A stretch of DNA of 64,000 nt from an uncultured Mesonia sp. (lineage in GTDB: Bacteria > Bacteroidota > Bacteroidia > Flavobacteriales > Flavobacteriaceae). Location: NCBI GenBank assembly GCA_958296185.1, contig CATQIB010000017.1, positions 37,445-101,444 on the forward strand. Reading direction: 5' to 3'. The position numbers and the translations under genes were made by a program. Within the stretch, counting starts at the first letter, position 1. Each line of letters begins with the position of its first letter. Shown one piece after another: positions 27,792 to 36,923 of the stretch. The notes under the pieces were generated by a model. The model was not told the DNA's origin, ran no database searches, and worked only from the letters and a program-made list of their open reading frames with translations.

Positions 27792-28988
27792 ATGTATAGC
27801 AAAGAAATTAAAGCACATTTACAAGCTCAATTAGATGAAATTAAAGAAAATGGGCTGTATAAGAAAGAACGCGTAATTACTTCACCACAAGATGCAGTAA
27901 TTAAGATTGAAACTGGTGAAGAGGTTATTAACTTTTGTGCCAACAACTACTTAGGTTTGTCATCGCACCCAGAGGTGATTCAAGCGGCAAAAGACACTTT
28001 AGATGAACGCGGTTTTGGTATGAGCAGTGTACGTTTTATCTGCGGAACGCAAGATATCCACAAAAAACTTGAGCAAAATATAGCAGACTTTTATCAAACC
28101 GAAGATACCATTCTTTATGCGGCAGCTTTTGATGCCAATGGAGGGGTTTTTGAGCCTATTTTAACTAAAGAGGACGCCATTATTTCTGACTCGTTAAATC
28201 ACGCTTCAATTATAGATGGTGTGCGCTTATGTAAAGCGGCTAGATATCGTTATCAAAATAACAATATGGCCGATTTAGAAAAACAACTAAAGCAAGCCAA
28301 TGAAGACGGGGCACGTTTTAAAATTATAGTAACCGATGGCGTGTTTTCAATGGATGGTCTAGTGGCTCCACTTGATCAAATTTGTGATTTAGCCGACAAA
28401 TACGATGCTTTGGTTATGATTGACGAATGCCATGCCACTGGTTTTATTGGAGCCAACGGTATAGGTACATTAGAAGAGAAAGATGTAATGGGTAGAATAG
28501 ATATTATTACCGGTACTTTAGGTAAGGCCTTGGGTGGCGCTATGGGCGGATATACCACTGGTAAAAAAGAAATTATTGAGTTGTTAAGACAACGATCTAG
28601 ACCTTATTTGTTTTCAAATTCTTTGGCTCCTGCCATTGTAGGCGCCTCAAACAAAGTATTTGAGATGCTTAATTCAAGCACGCACTTAAGAGATCAAGTG
28701 ATGGAAAATACTGCTTATTTCAAAAAAGAAATGAAGGCTGCGGGCTTTGATATCATAGACGGCGATTCGGCAATTGTACCAGTTATGTTATATGATGCTA
28801 AACTTTCTCAAAAAATGGCCGATAGGTTACTGGAAGAGGGAATTTACGTAATAGGTTTCTTTTATCCTGTAGTGCCTAAAGAGCAAGCCAGAATACGTGT
28901 TCAACTCTCTGCAGCACATACAAGAGCTCATTTAGAAAAAGCTGTTGAAGCATTCATAAAAGTGGGTAAAGAATTAGGAGTTATTTAG
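27792..28988 (+). CDS. kbl: Glycine C-acetyltransferase (2-amino-3-ketobutyrate CoA ligase)
   Basis: A PLP enzyme of the alpha-oxoamine synthase family that splits 2-amino-3-ketobutyrate with CoA into glycine and acetyl-CoA during threonine breakdown. The PLP lysine is K245 in GTLGKALGG, and DECHATG (211-217) holds the cofactor-pairing Asp and His. The 398-residue length matches Kbl, not the longer BioF or serine palmitoyltransferase, and [14 protein letters not shown] is typical. No threonine dehydrogenase gene is adjacent. Confidence 0.92.
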   Translation: MYSKEIKAHLQAQLDEIKENGLYKKERVITSPQDAVIKIETGEEVINFCANNYLGLSSHPEVIQAAKDTLDERGFGMSSVRFICGTQDIHKKLEQNIADFYQTEDTILYAAAFDANGGVFEPILTKEDAIISDSLNHASIIDGVRLCKAARYRYQNNNMADLEKQLKQANEDGARFKIIVTDGVFSMDGLVAPLDQICDLADKYDALVMIDECHATGFIGANGIGTLEEKDVMGRIDIITGTLGKALGGAMGGYTTGKKEIIELLRQRSRPYLFSNSLAPAIVGASNKVFEMLNSSTHLRDQVMENTAYFKKEMKAAGFDIIDGDSAIVPVMLYDAKLSQKMADRLLEEGIYVIGFFYPVVPKEQARIRVQLSAAHTRAHLEKAVEAFIKVGKELGVI

Positions 28989-29010
28989 TCTAATTATTGA
29001 TGAATAGGCG

Positions 29011-29033
29011 GTTTTCATTAAGAAAACTTTATT
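29011..29033 (+). terminator. Weak terminator after kbl
   Basis: The short stem GTTTTC with GAAAAC around ATTAA is followed by an AT-rich, T-containing tract. It is short and low in GC. Confidence 0.35.
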
Positions 29034-29043
29034 ATTTTAATTT

Positions 29044-29073
29044 TTGTAAATGTTAAAGAACCCTCTATTTTTG
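29044..29073 (+). promoter_or_regulatory. Promoter of the OmpA-family gene (TTG-N19-TATTTTTG)
   Basis: TTG (29044-29046) and TATTTTTG (29066-29073) are 19 bases apart, a full match to the Bacteroidota consensus, 24 bases before the ATG. Confidence 0.78.
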
Positions 29074-29097
29074 CTTCAATAACACTAAAAAAAATAT

Positions 29098-30480
29098 TTG
29101 AATATGAAACATCTTGGCAAATTATTATTGGCATCTTTATGCTTGTTAGGAGTAACTAGCCTACAAGCACAAGATAAAAACAACCCTTGGGCGGTTGGTA
29201 TTGGAATTAACGCTGTTGACGCTTATCCTGTAGGTGAAGATGCACCACGTGGGGGCATGTTCAGCGAGTTTTTTAATGTAAAAGATCACTACAACATTTT
29301 ACCTTCAGTTTCTAAATTAACTATAGGTAGATACATCGGTTCTGGCTTTTCTGCAGAAGTAGCAGGTTCACTTAACCGTATCGACAAATTTGGTGATCAA
29401 AGTGTAGATGATTTAACTTACTACGCTGTTGATGGTGCTGTACAATACAGCTTTAGAGAGATGATTAACGAAACTGGTTGGTTTGATCCTTATTTAGGAG
29501 TAGGAGCAGGATACAATTGGTTAGATGATGAAGGTTTTGGAACAGCAAACGGTTCTTTAGGATTTAATTTTTGGTTTACAGATAACGTTGCTTTCAACAT
29601 CCAAAGTACTTATAAAAAAGCTTTTGATGATATGGAAGGACCAGACCATTTCCAACATTCTATGGGAATTAAAATCGCCTTTGGAGGAACCGATACAGAT
29701 GGTGACGGTGTTTATGACGACAAAGACGAATGTCCGAATGAGCCAGGTTTAGCCGAATTTAACGGATGTCCTGATTCTGACGGAGACGGAATTCCAGATA
29801 AAGATGATAAATGTCCTAACGAAGCAGGAAGTGCAGAGTTTATGGGTTGCCCAGATACCGATGGTGATGGCATTGCCGATCCAGAAGATGATTGTCCGAA
29901 TGAGGCTGGTGTAGCTTCTTTAAACGGATGTCCTGATGCCGATGGAGACGGAGTTAAAGATGCAGATGACAATTGCCCTAACGAAGCAGGTCCAGCAGAA
30001 AACAACGGATGTCCTTGGCAAGATAGAGACAATGATGGTGTTTTAGACAAAGACGATCAATGTCCAGATGTAGCTGGTACTACAGCCAATAATGGTTGCC
30101 CAGAGGTAACAGTTGAAATTATCAACGAATTGAATGAATATTCTAAAACGATTCTATTCGATCTTGGTAAATCTTCAATCCGTAAAGAATCTTTTGAAGC
30201 TTTAGAATCTATCGCTGATATTATGGAAGAGTATCCTAATACTGTTTTCCATATTGAAGGGCATACAGATAGCCAAGGTAGTAATAAACTAAACCTAAGA
30301 CTTTCAAAAGAACGTGCAGCTTCAGTGAGAGATTACTTAGTAAACCAAGCAAATATTGATAGCAGCAGAATTACTTCTGAAGGTTACGGTGAAGAAAGAC
30401 CAATAGCTACCAATAAAACTGCTGCAGGTAGACAGCAAAATAGACGTGTTGAGGTTTCTTTAGAGAAAAATAGAGACTAA
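29098..30480 (+). CDS. OmpA-family outer membrane protein with TSP3 repeats
   Basis: A 460-residue abundant-type outer membrane protein. A signal peptide (ending TSLQAQ near 25) is followed by an eight-strand-like barrel (to about 190). Five thrombospondin type 3-like calcium-binding repeats follow (DxDGDGxxDxxDxCPNE, about 195-340). An OmpA C-terminal peptidoglycan-binding domain ends it, with HTDSQGSNKLNLRLSKERA near 405-425. The cell can start at M1 or M3 (MNMKHLG). It has a strong promoter and a strong terminator, so it is a single-gene unit that ties the outer membrane to the cell wall. Confidence 0.94.
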   Translation: MNMKHLGKLLLASLCLLGVTSLQAQDKNNPWAVGIGINAVDAYPVGEDAPRGGMFSEFFNVKDHYNILPSVSKLTIGRYIGSGFSAEVAGSLNRIDKFGDQSVDDLTYYAVDGAVQYSFREMINETGWFDPYLGVGAGYNWLDDEGFGTANGSLGFNFWFTDNVAFNIQSTYKKAFDDMEGPDHFQHSMGIKIAFGGTDTDGDGVYDDKDECPNEPGLAEFNGCPDSDGDGIPDKDDKCPNEAGSAEFMGCPDTDGDGIADPEDDCPNEAGVASLNGCPDADGDGVKDADDNCPNEAGPAENNGCPWQDRDNDGVLDKDDQCPDVAGTTANNGCPEVTVEIINELNEYSKTILFDLGKSSIRKESFEALESIADIMEEYPNTVFHIEGHTDSQGSNKLNLRLSKERAASVRDYLVNQANIDSSRITSEGYGEERPIATNKTAAGRQQNRRVEVSLEKNRD

Positions 30481-30502
30481 TTAAACCAAAATAATTATAT
30501 TG

Positions 30503-30534
30503 AAAACGCCTCTGAAAAGAGGCGTTTTTTTATT
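30503..30534 (+). terminator. Terminator after the OmpA gene
   Basis: An 11-bp stem (AAAACGCCTCT with AGAGGCGTTTT) closes a GAAA tetraloop and continues into T. The next gene starts only 9 bases after it. Confidence 0.9.
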
Positions 30535-30542
30535 TTTAGGCT

Positions 30543-33224
30543 ATGCAAACATTTATTGAAGAGACAGTATCTAAAATTTTAGAGCAGGAACCCAGGCTCG
30601 AGCGTTGTAAATTTATTTTACCCAGTAAGCGAGCAGGGGCATTCCTTAAAGAAATCTTACGCAAAGAGGTAAAGGATACAATTTTTGCTCCAGAAGTATT
30701 AAGTATAGAAGAATTTATACAAGAAGTAAGTGGGTTAAGCCAGTTGCCTGCTAACAAGACTTTATTTAAATTCTATGAATCCTATGTAGCCGTAATGCCA
30801 AAAGAGAAAAAGGAAGATTTTGAAACATTTTACGGATGGGCACATACACTTTTGCACGATTTCAATGAAATTGACCGTTATTTAATCGATACCGATAGTT
30901 TCTTTAATTACCTGAGCGATATTCAAGATATCAACCATTGGTCAAAGCAAGAAAGAAAAACCAGCTTAATCCAAAATTATTTGGCATTTTGGAATGCTTT
31001 GCCAAGCCTTTATCAACATTTTGTGGCTAACTTACTTCAACAAAAAAAGGCCTATCAAGGATTGATTTACCGCGTTGCAGCCGACCGAATTAAAGATTAT
31101 ATTGAAATTAAAAAACAGACCAAACATTATTTAATTGGTTTTAATGCCTTAAATAATGCAGAGCAAACCTTGTTTCAAGAATTACTAGCGGGAGCACAAG
31201 CCGAAATATTTTGGGACATCGATCAATACTTTTTAGATAAAAATTACCACGCTGCAGGGCTTTTTATAAGGCGTTATAAAAGCGAATGGCCTTACTACCA
31301 AAACAACAGCTTTCCTAAAATGCCTGAAAACTATAATAATTTTGACGAAATTCACTGTACGGGTATACCTAAGAATGTGGGACAAGCTAAATATATAGGG
31401 AACCTACTTCGTGGTTTCTCAGAAGAGAAAATTCAAAATACGGCTCTGGTATTAAACGATGAAGGCTTATTGCCCGTACTTTTAAATTCTTTGCCAGATA
31501 ATGTGCGCGCTGTAAACATTACCATGGGATTAAAATTAAGTCAAACCCCATTGGCAAGCTTTTTTGAAACGCTTTTTGCAATTCAACTTTCGGGAGACAA
31601 GAAGATTTATTACAAGCAATTTTTAGAAATAGTTAAGCATCCTTTTATGCAACAACTATTAGCTAAAGACGTGGCTAAATTACAGCATTATGTAACCCAA
31701 GAAAATAGGGTATATTTTGTATTAGAAGAATTACGCGAGTTATGTAAAATAGAATCATTTGAGTTGCTTAATCTTTGCTTTACGCAAAAGAAAAAGCCAA
31801 TAGAGATTTTAGATAACTTTTTACAGATCATTAAAATTTTTGAAAAGTTCTTTACCATCCAAAAAGCTCTGGAGCGGGAGTACATTTATCACTTTCAAAA
31901 ATTGTTTAATCAATTGCAAAACCTACTCGATGAGGTAGATCAAATCAAAAGCATCTCGGCACTGCATCGCTTTTATAGAGATAGTATTAATCAACATCAA
32001 CTTGATTTTACGGGGGCTCCATTTAAGGGGTTACAAATTATGGGAATGCTAGAAACACGTGTATTAGATTTTGATACGGTAATTATGGCCGGTGTAAATG
32101 AGGGTATCCTACCAGCAGGAAAAAGTAATAATTCTTTTATTCCCTATGATTTAAAACACCAGTACGGCTTGCCTACCTTCAAAGAAAAAGATGCTATATA
32201 TACCTATCACTTTTACAGATTACTACAAAGGGCCGAAGATGTACACTTGTTGTTTAATTCTAATTTTGAAGGCTTGAATGCAGGAGAAAAAAGCAGATTT
32301 ATCGCTCAATTAGAATATGAACGGCAGCTCAAGGTTTCCCATTGGATGCCAGAGGCACGAATCAATAAAGAAGCACCTAAAACGAGTAAAAAAACCGCCT
32401 TAATGTTAAAGGAGTTGACCAGTATGGCCAAAAAGTTTTCCCCATCGGCACTTTCAAGCTATGTGCGGAATCCTCAAGATTTTTATAAACAATATTTATT
32501 AAAAATTAACGATCAAGAGGAAGTCGAGGAAACAGTAGCCTACAATACCCTTGGAAGCATCATTCACGACACACTCGAAAATTTATATGATCCATTTAAG
32601 GGGCAATTTTTGAACACAAATAGCATTGATCAAATCGATAAAATTTACGAAAAAGAACTGCAAAAACAGTTTGCCAATACTTATGCCAATTCCAAAAACC
32701 TATTTGGTCAAAACTTGTTGATATATGCTGTGGCCAAACGATATATAAAACGGTTTTTAGCCCTAGAAAGAAAAGAGTTGAAAGACAATAAAATTGAATT
32801 GATCGGACTTGAAGTTCCTCTCAAAATCAAATTAAATACCAAAAACGATTATGGAATAGGAGGGAAGATTGATAGAATAGACCGTAAAAATGGGGTTTTG
32901 CGTATCATCGACTATAAAACCGGCTTAGTAACTCCTAGCCAGTTGAAAATTAAAGATTTTGATACCATTATCAACGATTATCAATATAGCAAAATTTTAC
33001 AGGTTTTATGTTATGCGTTAATGGTGCACCGCACTCAAGGTTTCGACCAAGCTCAAGGCGGAATAATTTCATTTAAAAATTTAAAAAATGGATTTATGCC
33101 GGTTAAGCAAGATAAAGAAACTTTTATTGATGCAAAATTATTAGCCGATTTTGAAGCGACTTTACTAAGTTTAATTGAAGAAATACTCAATCCTAAAATA
33201 GATTTTGTAGAAAAAGAGGTGTAA
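30543..33224 (+). CDS. AddB-like PD-(D/E)XK nuclease family protein
   Basis: 893 residues. The N-terminal part (FILPSKRAGAFLKEIL near 22-37) resembles the inactivated helicase of AddB, without an intact Walker A. The C-terminal PD-(D/E)XK nuclease has IIDYKTGLVTP near 785-795. With the AddA-like gene it would form a two-subunit end-processing nuclease for recombination. It starts right after the ompA terminator without a clear promoter, so its transcription may rest on read-through. Confidence 0.85.
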   Translation: MQTFIEETVSKILEQEPRLERCKFILPSKRAGAFLKEILRKEVKDTIFAPEVLSIEEFIQEVSGLSQLPANKTLFKFYESYVAVMPKEKKEDFETFYGWAHTLLHDFNEIDRYLIDTDSFFNYLSDIQDINHWSKQERKTSLIQNYLAFWNALPSLYQHFVANLLQQKKAYQGLIYRVAADRIKDYIEIKKQTKHYLIGFNALNNAEQTLFQELLAGAQAEIFWDIDQYFLDKNYHAAGLFIRRYKSEWPYYQNNSFPKMPENYNNFDEIHCTGIPKNVGQAKYIGNLLRGFSEEKIQNTALVLNDEGLLPVLLNSLPDNVRAVNITMGLKLSQTPLASFFETLFAIQLSGDKKIYYKQFLEIVKHPFMQQLLAKDVAKLQHYVTQENRVYFVLEELRELCKIESFELLNLCFTQKKKPIEILDNFLQIIKIFEKFFTIQKALEREYIYHFQKLFNQLQNLLDEVDQIKSISALHRFYRDSINQHQLDFTGAPFKGLQIMGMLETRVLDFDTVIMAGVNEGILPAGKSNNSFIPYDLKHQYGLPTFKEKDAIYTYHFYRLLQRAEDVHLLFNSNFEGLNAGEKSRFIAQLEYERQLKVSHWMPEARINKEAPKTSKKTALMLKELTSMAKKFSPSALSSYVRNPQDFYKQYLLKINDQEEVEETVAYNTLGSIIHDTLENLYDPFKGQFLNTNSIDQIDKIYEKELQKQFANTYANSKNLFGQNLLIYAVAKRYIKRFLALERKELKDNKIELIGLEVPLKIKLNTKNDYGIGGKIDRIDRKNGVLRIIDYKTGLVTPSQLKIKDFDTIINDYQYSKILQVLCYALMVHRTQGFDQAQGGIISFKNLKNGFMPVKQDKETFIDAKLLADFEATLLSLIEEILNPKIDFVEKEV

Positions 33225-33298
33225 AAAGCATTGATTTTTAAGATCTAGTAAAAGGCGAAGAATTCAATAAAAAATGATGTACATTTAAATAAAAAAAT

Positions 33299-33306
33299 TA
33301 TATTTG
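33299..33306 (+). promoter_or_regulatory. Probable tRNA-Ala promoter, -7 box TATATTTG
   Basis: Exact TAnnTTTG, 16 bases before the mature 5' end of the tRNA. No convincing -33 TTG. Confidence 0.5.
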
Positions 33307-33321
33307 TACCCAACAAAGTCA

Positions 33322-33395
33322 GGGGAATTAGCTCAGCTGGCTAGAGCGCTACGCTGGCAGCGTAGAGGTCATCGGTTCGACTCCGATATTCTCCA
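33322..33395 (+). tRNA. tRNA-Ala (anticodon GGC)
   Basis: A complete cloverleaf: acceptor GGGGAAT with ATTCTCC (one G-U pair), D arm GCTC...GAGC, anticodon arm CTACG-CTGGCAG-CGTAG with anticodon GGC, T arm ATCGG-TTCGACT-CCGAT and discriminator A. CCA is not encoded. It reads GCC and GCU alanine codons. A T-run follows directly. Confidence 0.95.
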
Positions 33396-33565
33396 CTTTT
33401 TTTTCTTCTTTTATCTACCCCTCAAAAAATAACTTTATTCATCTAAGTATTTCTTAGAAATTGCCACGACGGCTCTTTCTTTAATTTTTAGTGTCCTATT
33501 CAGGCAAGATTGCTAATTCTAGTTAAAATAGAAGATTCTCGTGAGATTACAATATTACAATTTAC

Positions 33566-34792
33566 TTACATCTTATAAATCCATAAAGAAGGATCTAAAT
33601 AGGTGGTATTTTTAAAAATATAAAAATTTAATGTGGGTCTTTGCGTTGCCGTTGCTTTTCCTACCTGACCTATCATTTGCCCACGCGAAATTTTTTCGCC
33701 TACCTCAACCCGAATATCATTAAGGTTATTATAAACCGATATAAAGTCACCGTGCCTAATCATAACGGCTTTATTGGCGCCTTTTATAGCCTGGATTTTA
33801 AATACCTCACCTTTAAAAATGGCATTCACGGGTTCATTCTCGTTAGTTTCTATACGAACACCATTATTCATTATCTTAACGGTATGAATGGTTTTTGAAG
33901 GGTGTTCGCCAAATTTCATAGTAACCACTCCAGATTTTACAGGCCAAGGTAATTTACCCTTATTGGAGGCAAAGTTGGCTGCAAGCTCCTTAGCTTCGGG
34001 TGTTAAAGCAAATTTGTTTTTACTAACTTTAGCACCTTTTTTCTTGTTTTCTGCAGCGATGGCTTCACGAATTAGCTTCTGAATTTGCGCATCTATTTCG
34101 CTAATTTCTTTTTGTCTCTCTGCAAGTTGAGCTTTAAAGCTGCCTGTTTTTTCTCGTACTTCAGCAATGAGTATTTCTTGCCTTCGTTTATCTTCTTTGA
34201 GTTTTTGTTGGATTTTTCGGTTATCGGCTAACAAAGACTCCTTGGCTTTACGCTGTTCGATTAATTCATTGTTTAGTTCTTTTAATTCTTGGGTTTGTAC
34301 TTTTATTTCCTCCCCTTGCTTGTGTCTGTAGTCAGCATATTGTTTCATATACTGCAACCGCTTATAGGCCTGCAAAAAGCTTTCTGATGAAAGTAAAAAC
34401 ATCACCCTGCTTTTTTGCGATTTGCTTCGATAAGATTTGCTAATCATTTTTGCATAATCAGCTTTTAGCTGCTCTAGATCTTTACGTAATTTAGTGATTT
34501 TACTCAAATTTTCATTTATCTCACGGGTAAGCAAATTAGCCTGTTGGTTGGTCACTTTTATCAGTTGTTGAGTTGAGCTTATTTTACGCTCAATATCTTC
34601 AACTTGAACCAGTAACGACCTACTTTTTTTCTGATTGTTTTCTAGTAAATTATTGATTTGCGCAATTTCTTTTTTTAATGCGATACGTTTTGCTTCAAGC
34701 CGTTCACGAGTCGTGCTTTGTGCTAACACCGGTGTGGTTAGCAGCAGGCATAAGAAAAACATAAAAAAGGTAAAGTGCGTTTTATAAATCAT
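33566..34792 (-). CDS. EnvC-like murein hydrolase activator (degenerate LytM/M23 domain)
   Basis: A 408-residue exported protein. A signal peptide (ending VLAQ near 25) precedes a long coiled coil (about 28-250, rich in Glu, Lys and Gln) and a C-terminal LytM/M23 domain (about 290-405). The zinc ligands are missing: the usual HxGxD region reads MNNGVRIE and the usual LHFE reads LNFY. That marks an EnvC-type activator of cell-wall amidases, not an active endopeptidase. It overlaps the DUF4292 gene by 4 bases (ATGA) and ends the envelope operon. Confidence 0.9.
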   Translation of the reverse strand: MIYKTHFTFFMFFLCLLLTTPVLAQSTTRERLEAKRIALKKEIAQINNLLENNQKKSRSLLVQVEDIERKISSTQQLIKVTNQQANLLTREINENLSKITKLRKDLEQLKADYAKMISKSYRSKSQKSRVMFLLSSESFLQAYKRLQYMKQYADYRHKQGEEIKVQTQELKELNNELIEQRKAKESLLADNRKIQQKLKEDKRRQEILIAEVREKTGSFKAQLAERQKEISEIDAQIQKLIREAIAAENKKKGAKVSKNKFALTPEAKELAANFASNKGKLPWPVKSGVVTMKFGEHPSKTIHTVKIMNNGVRIETNENEPVNAIFKGEVFKIQAIKGANKAVMIRHGDFISVYNNLNDIRVEVGEKISRGQMIGQVGKATATQRPTLNFYIFKNTTYLDPSLWIYKM

Positions 34793-35562
34793 GGTAATTC
34801 TATGGCTTTATATCCTTTTGGGATTTCAAATGGGAAGCTTACAGGCTTATTCACTTCTATACTTCTGTAATCGATTTCAATTTGTGTGTTTTCGTTTACT
34901 TTGTTTGCTTGTATATCAATTTTCTTGGGAAACCAAAAATCGTTAATTTTTTGATATTCGGGATAATTTATGCGAATACTTTCGGCCTGACCTAATTTAT
35001 GATAATGTTGAGCATTTAATCGGAAATGAGCTGGATTTATTAATAAAGTTTGGCTCAAAAAAGCATTGAGTTGAGCGGTAAGCTTATATTCTTTTTCTTG
35101 ATATAATAAATCGTATTTACCTTTTGTAGCAGTAAGCATTGCTTGTCCCAACAAAAGATTTTGTACTTGATCAAAATCAACTGGTAAATTGAGCCATTCA
35201 CTAAGCAATTCAAAATCACCATCAAAGTAAGTTTGGTCTATTTTCTCATAGTATTGTACTCTATTTGGAGTGATATAAACTTTGGCTAAAGGAATAATCC
35301 CTGCCAGTTTTGCACTTAACCAAATGGCTTTATCTTTTTCTATTCGTGCACTAATAGCAATAGATTGTGATTCTTTTTTGCTGGTGTAGCTTCCGCGTAA
35401 GCGTGCTTGTAAAGTTTTGATAGCGGGAAAAGACTTCTCGTGAATCTTGGTAAGTTGCCTAACCGAGACATCTTTTGAAACCTTTCCACTTAGGGGTTTA
35501 CTGGTTTTACAGCCCAAGAGAATAAGGCTAACCGCAAACAAATAAATTATATTTTTAAGCAT
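34789..35562 (-). CDS. DUF4292 lipoprotein
   Basis: 257 residues with a lipoprotein signal peptide (lipobox LLGC, Cys18) and a beta-rich mature part that fits the Bacteroidota DUF4292 family, whose function is not established. Aromatic and basic residues are frequent. It is translationally coupled to the EnvC-like gene by a 4-base overlap and follows the TPR gene by 4 bases, so an envelope assembly role is plausible. Confidence 0.82.
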   Translation of the reverse strand: MLKNIIYLFAVSLILLGCKTSKPLSGKVSKDVSVRQLTKIHEKSFPAIKTLQARLRGSYTSKKESQSIAISARIEKDKAIWLSAKLAGIIPLAKVYITPNRVQYYEKIDQTYFDGDFELLSEWLNLPVDFDQVQNLLLGQAMLTATKGKYDLLYQEKEYKLTAQLNAFLSQTLLINPAHFRLNAQHYHKLGQAESIRINYPEYQKINDFWFPKKIDIQANKVNENTQIEIDYRSIEVNKPVSFPFEIPKGYKAIELP

Positions 35563-35566
35563 GCCA

Positions 35567-36922
35567 CTAGCGATTTTTTAAATTTTGAAGTTGATTTTTG
35601 TATGATTGAACTTTTTCTGAGTTATTCATTTCTTGATAGTAATTGATTAAGGCCCTATAAATATCTGCCTGTAAATTTGGGTTATTTACTACCAGATCTA
35701 AACTAATTAGAAGGTTTTTCTCTGCAGCTTCAAGTTTAAGCGTGTTTAACTGCCCCCAACCGAGGGTATAATAAAAGAATGCTTGAGAGGGGTATACATC
35801 TATTGCTTGTTGGCTAACCTCTAAGAGTACCTCATATTTATTTAGCTTTTGAGCTAAAATAAGCACGTTTTTAAGGGTTTCAAAATGGTAAGGATCTTCT
35901 TGTAGTTTAGAGGTATAATGTTTAAAAGCAGCAAGCTGGTTTTCATCGACCATATACTTGGCTACTAGTTCGCTATTTGCTTCATGCTCGATTTCGGTTT
36001 CAACCAAAGCCAAAAATTCATCTTTATATTGCGGTTGTTGCTGGACAAATTTTGCAAAATCTTGTAATACCCGCTTCTTTATTGTTAAATTATCAACATT
36101 TTTGATCACTTTTTTTATAGATGCGATGGCTTGATCAAACTTTTTGTCTTTGAGATATTGCTTATATAGGGCATAATGTGCTGCAGGGGCATTGGCATTT
36201 ACTCGTAGTAATTTTTGGGCAACTTGCATCATTTTATCAAGTTCATTCTGTTCTTGATAAAACTGCATTAAAACCAAGTAAGCATCTTCTTCTCCCGTAT
36301 GTCTGTCGATGTAATTGCGCAGGTAAATTTCTTTAAGGCTAGCGGGAGCCTTTTGAAATATCTTTTTTTTAAAATTTTCTCTATATTCAGAATAGCCCTC
36401 TTGCAAATTTAAATAGTCTAAACTCTCTAATGCGGCTTCATAATTTTGCGTAAGGAAGTATAAATTGGCTAAATCTTCATAAAATAAATTATTTTTTTTG
36501 GCAAAATCTTGTGCTAGCGGTATGGCCTTTTTGTACTGATTTGTTTTTAAGTAAACTTGAAAAAGTAAGCTTTTAGCTTCGCGCTTTTGCGGATATTTTT
36601 GAAGTAATAATTGAAGTGAATTCTCGGCCTCTTTATAGTCTTTTAGCGCGAAATAGTTTTTACCAAGTTCTAAATCTACCGCTAGGCTACGGTTAAACTT
36701 TTTGGCTTCTAATAATAGATTTATAGCCTGCTCATGGTTTAAAATAGCTTTTTGCGCCAAGGCATCAAAAAAAAGTTCTTGAAATTCGTCGTTTACTTGA
36801 CCCAAGTTAGCTTGATTAACTGAATCTGAAACAATAGGACTTTCTTGCGCATAAAACTTTTGCTGTACTCCAATAATGGTGAACAGAAAACACATAAAAA
36901 GTCCTATTGCATACTGCTTCAT
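35567..36922 (-). CDS. Exported tetratricopeptide-repeat protein
   Basis: 451 residues with an N-terminal signal-like segment (about 5-25), then a chain of at least eight TPR-like helical pairs (for example KALLNHEQAINLLLEAKKF-type units around 58-76 and AAHYALYKQYLKDKKFDQA near 253-271). It probably scaffolds protein contacts in the periplasm or at the outer membrane. The gene starts one base after the nucleotidyltransferase stop. It is not assigned to a named family. Confidence 0.85.
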   Translation of the reverse strand: MKQYAIGLFMCFLFTIIGVQQKFYAQESPIVSDSVNQANLGQVNDEFQELFFDALAQKAILNHEQAINLLLEAKKFNRSLAVDLELGKNYFALKDYKEAENSLQLLLQKYPQKREAKSLLFQVYLKTNQYKKAIPLAQDFAKKNNLFYEDLANLYFLTQNYEAALESLDYLNLQEGYSEYRENFKKKIFQKAPASLKEIYLRNYIDRHTGEEDAYLVLMQFYQEQNELDKMMQVAQKLLRVNANAPAAHYALYKQYLKDKKFDQAIASIKKVIKNVDNLTIKKRVLQDFAKFVQQQPQYKDEFLALVETEIEHEANSELVAKYMVDENQLAAFKHYTSKLQEDPYHFETLKNVLILAQKLNKYEVLLEVSQQAIDVYPSQAFFYYTLGWGQLNTLKLEAAEKNLLISLDLVVNNPNLQADIYRALINYYQEMNNSEKVQSYKNQLQNLKNR

Positions 36923-36923
36923 C

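Noticed and set aside
29712..30050. 112-codon minus-strand ORF rich in Pro and Ser
   Set aside because: It lies wholly inside the OmpA gene, antisense to the TSP3 repeats; its regular composition is a shadow of the DxDGDG repeats.
29690..30110. Tandem repeats that could suggest a CRISPR or satellite array
   Set aside because: The repeats are in-frame codons for TSP3 calcium-binding units with variable DNA sequence and no spacers.
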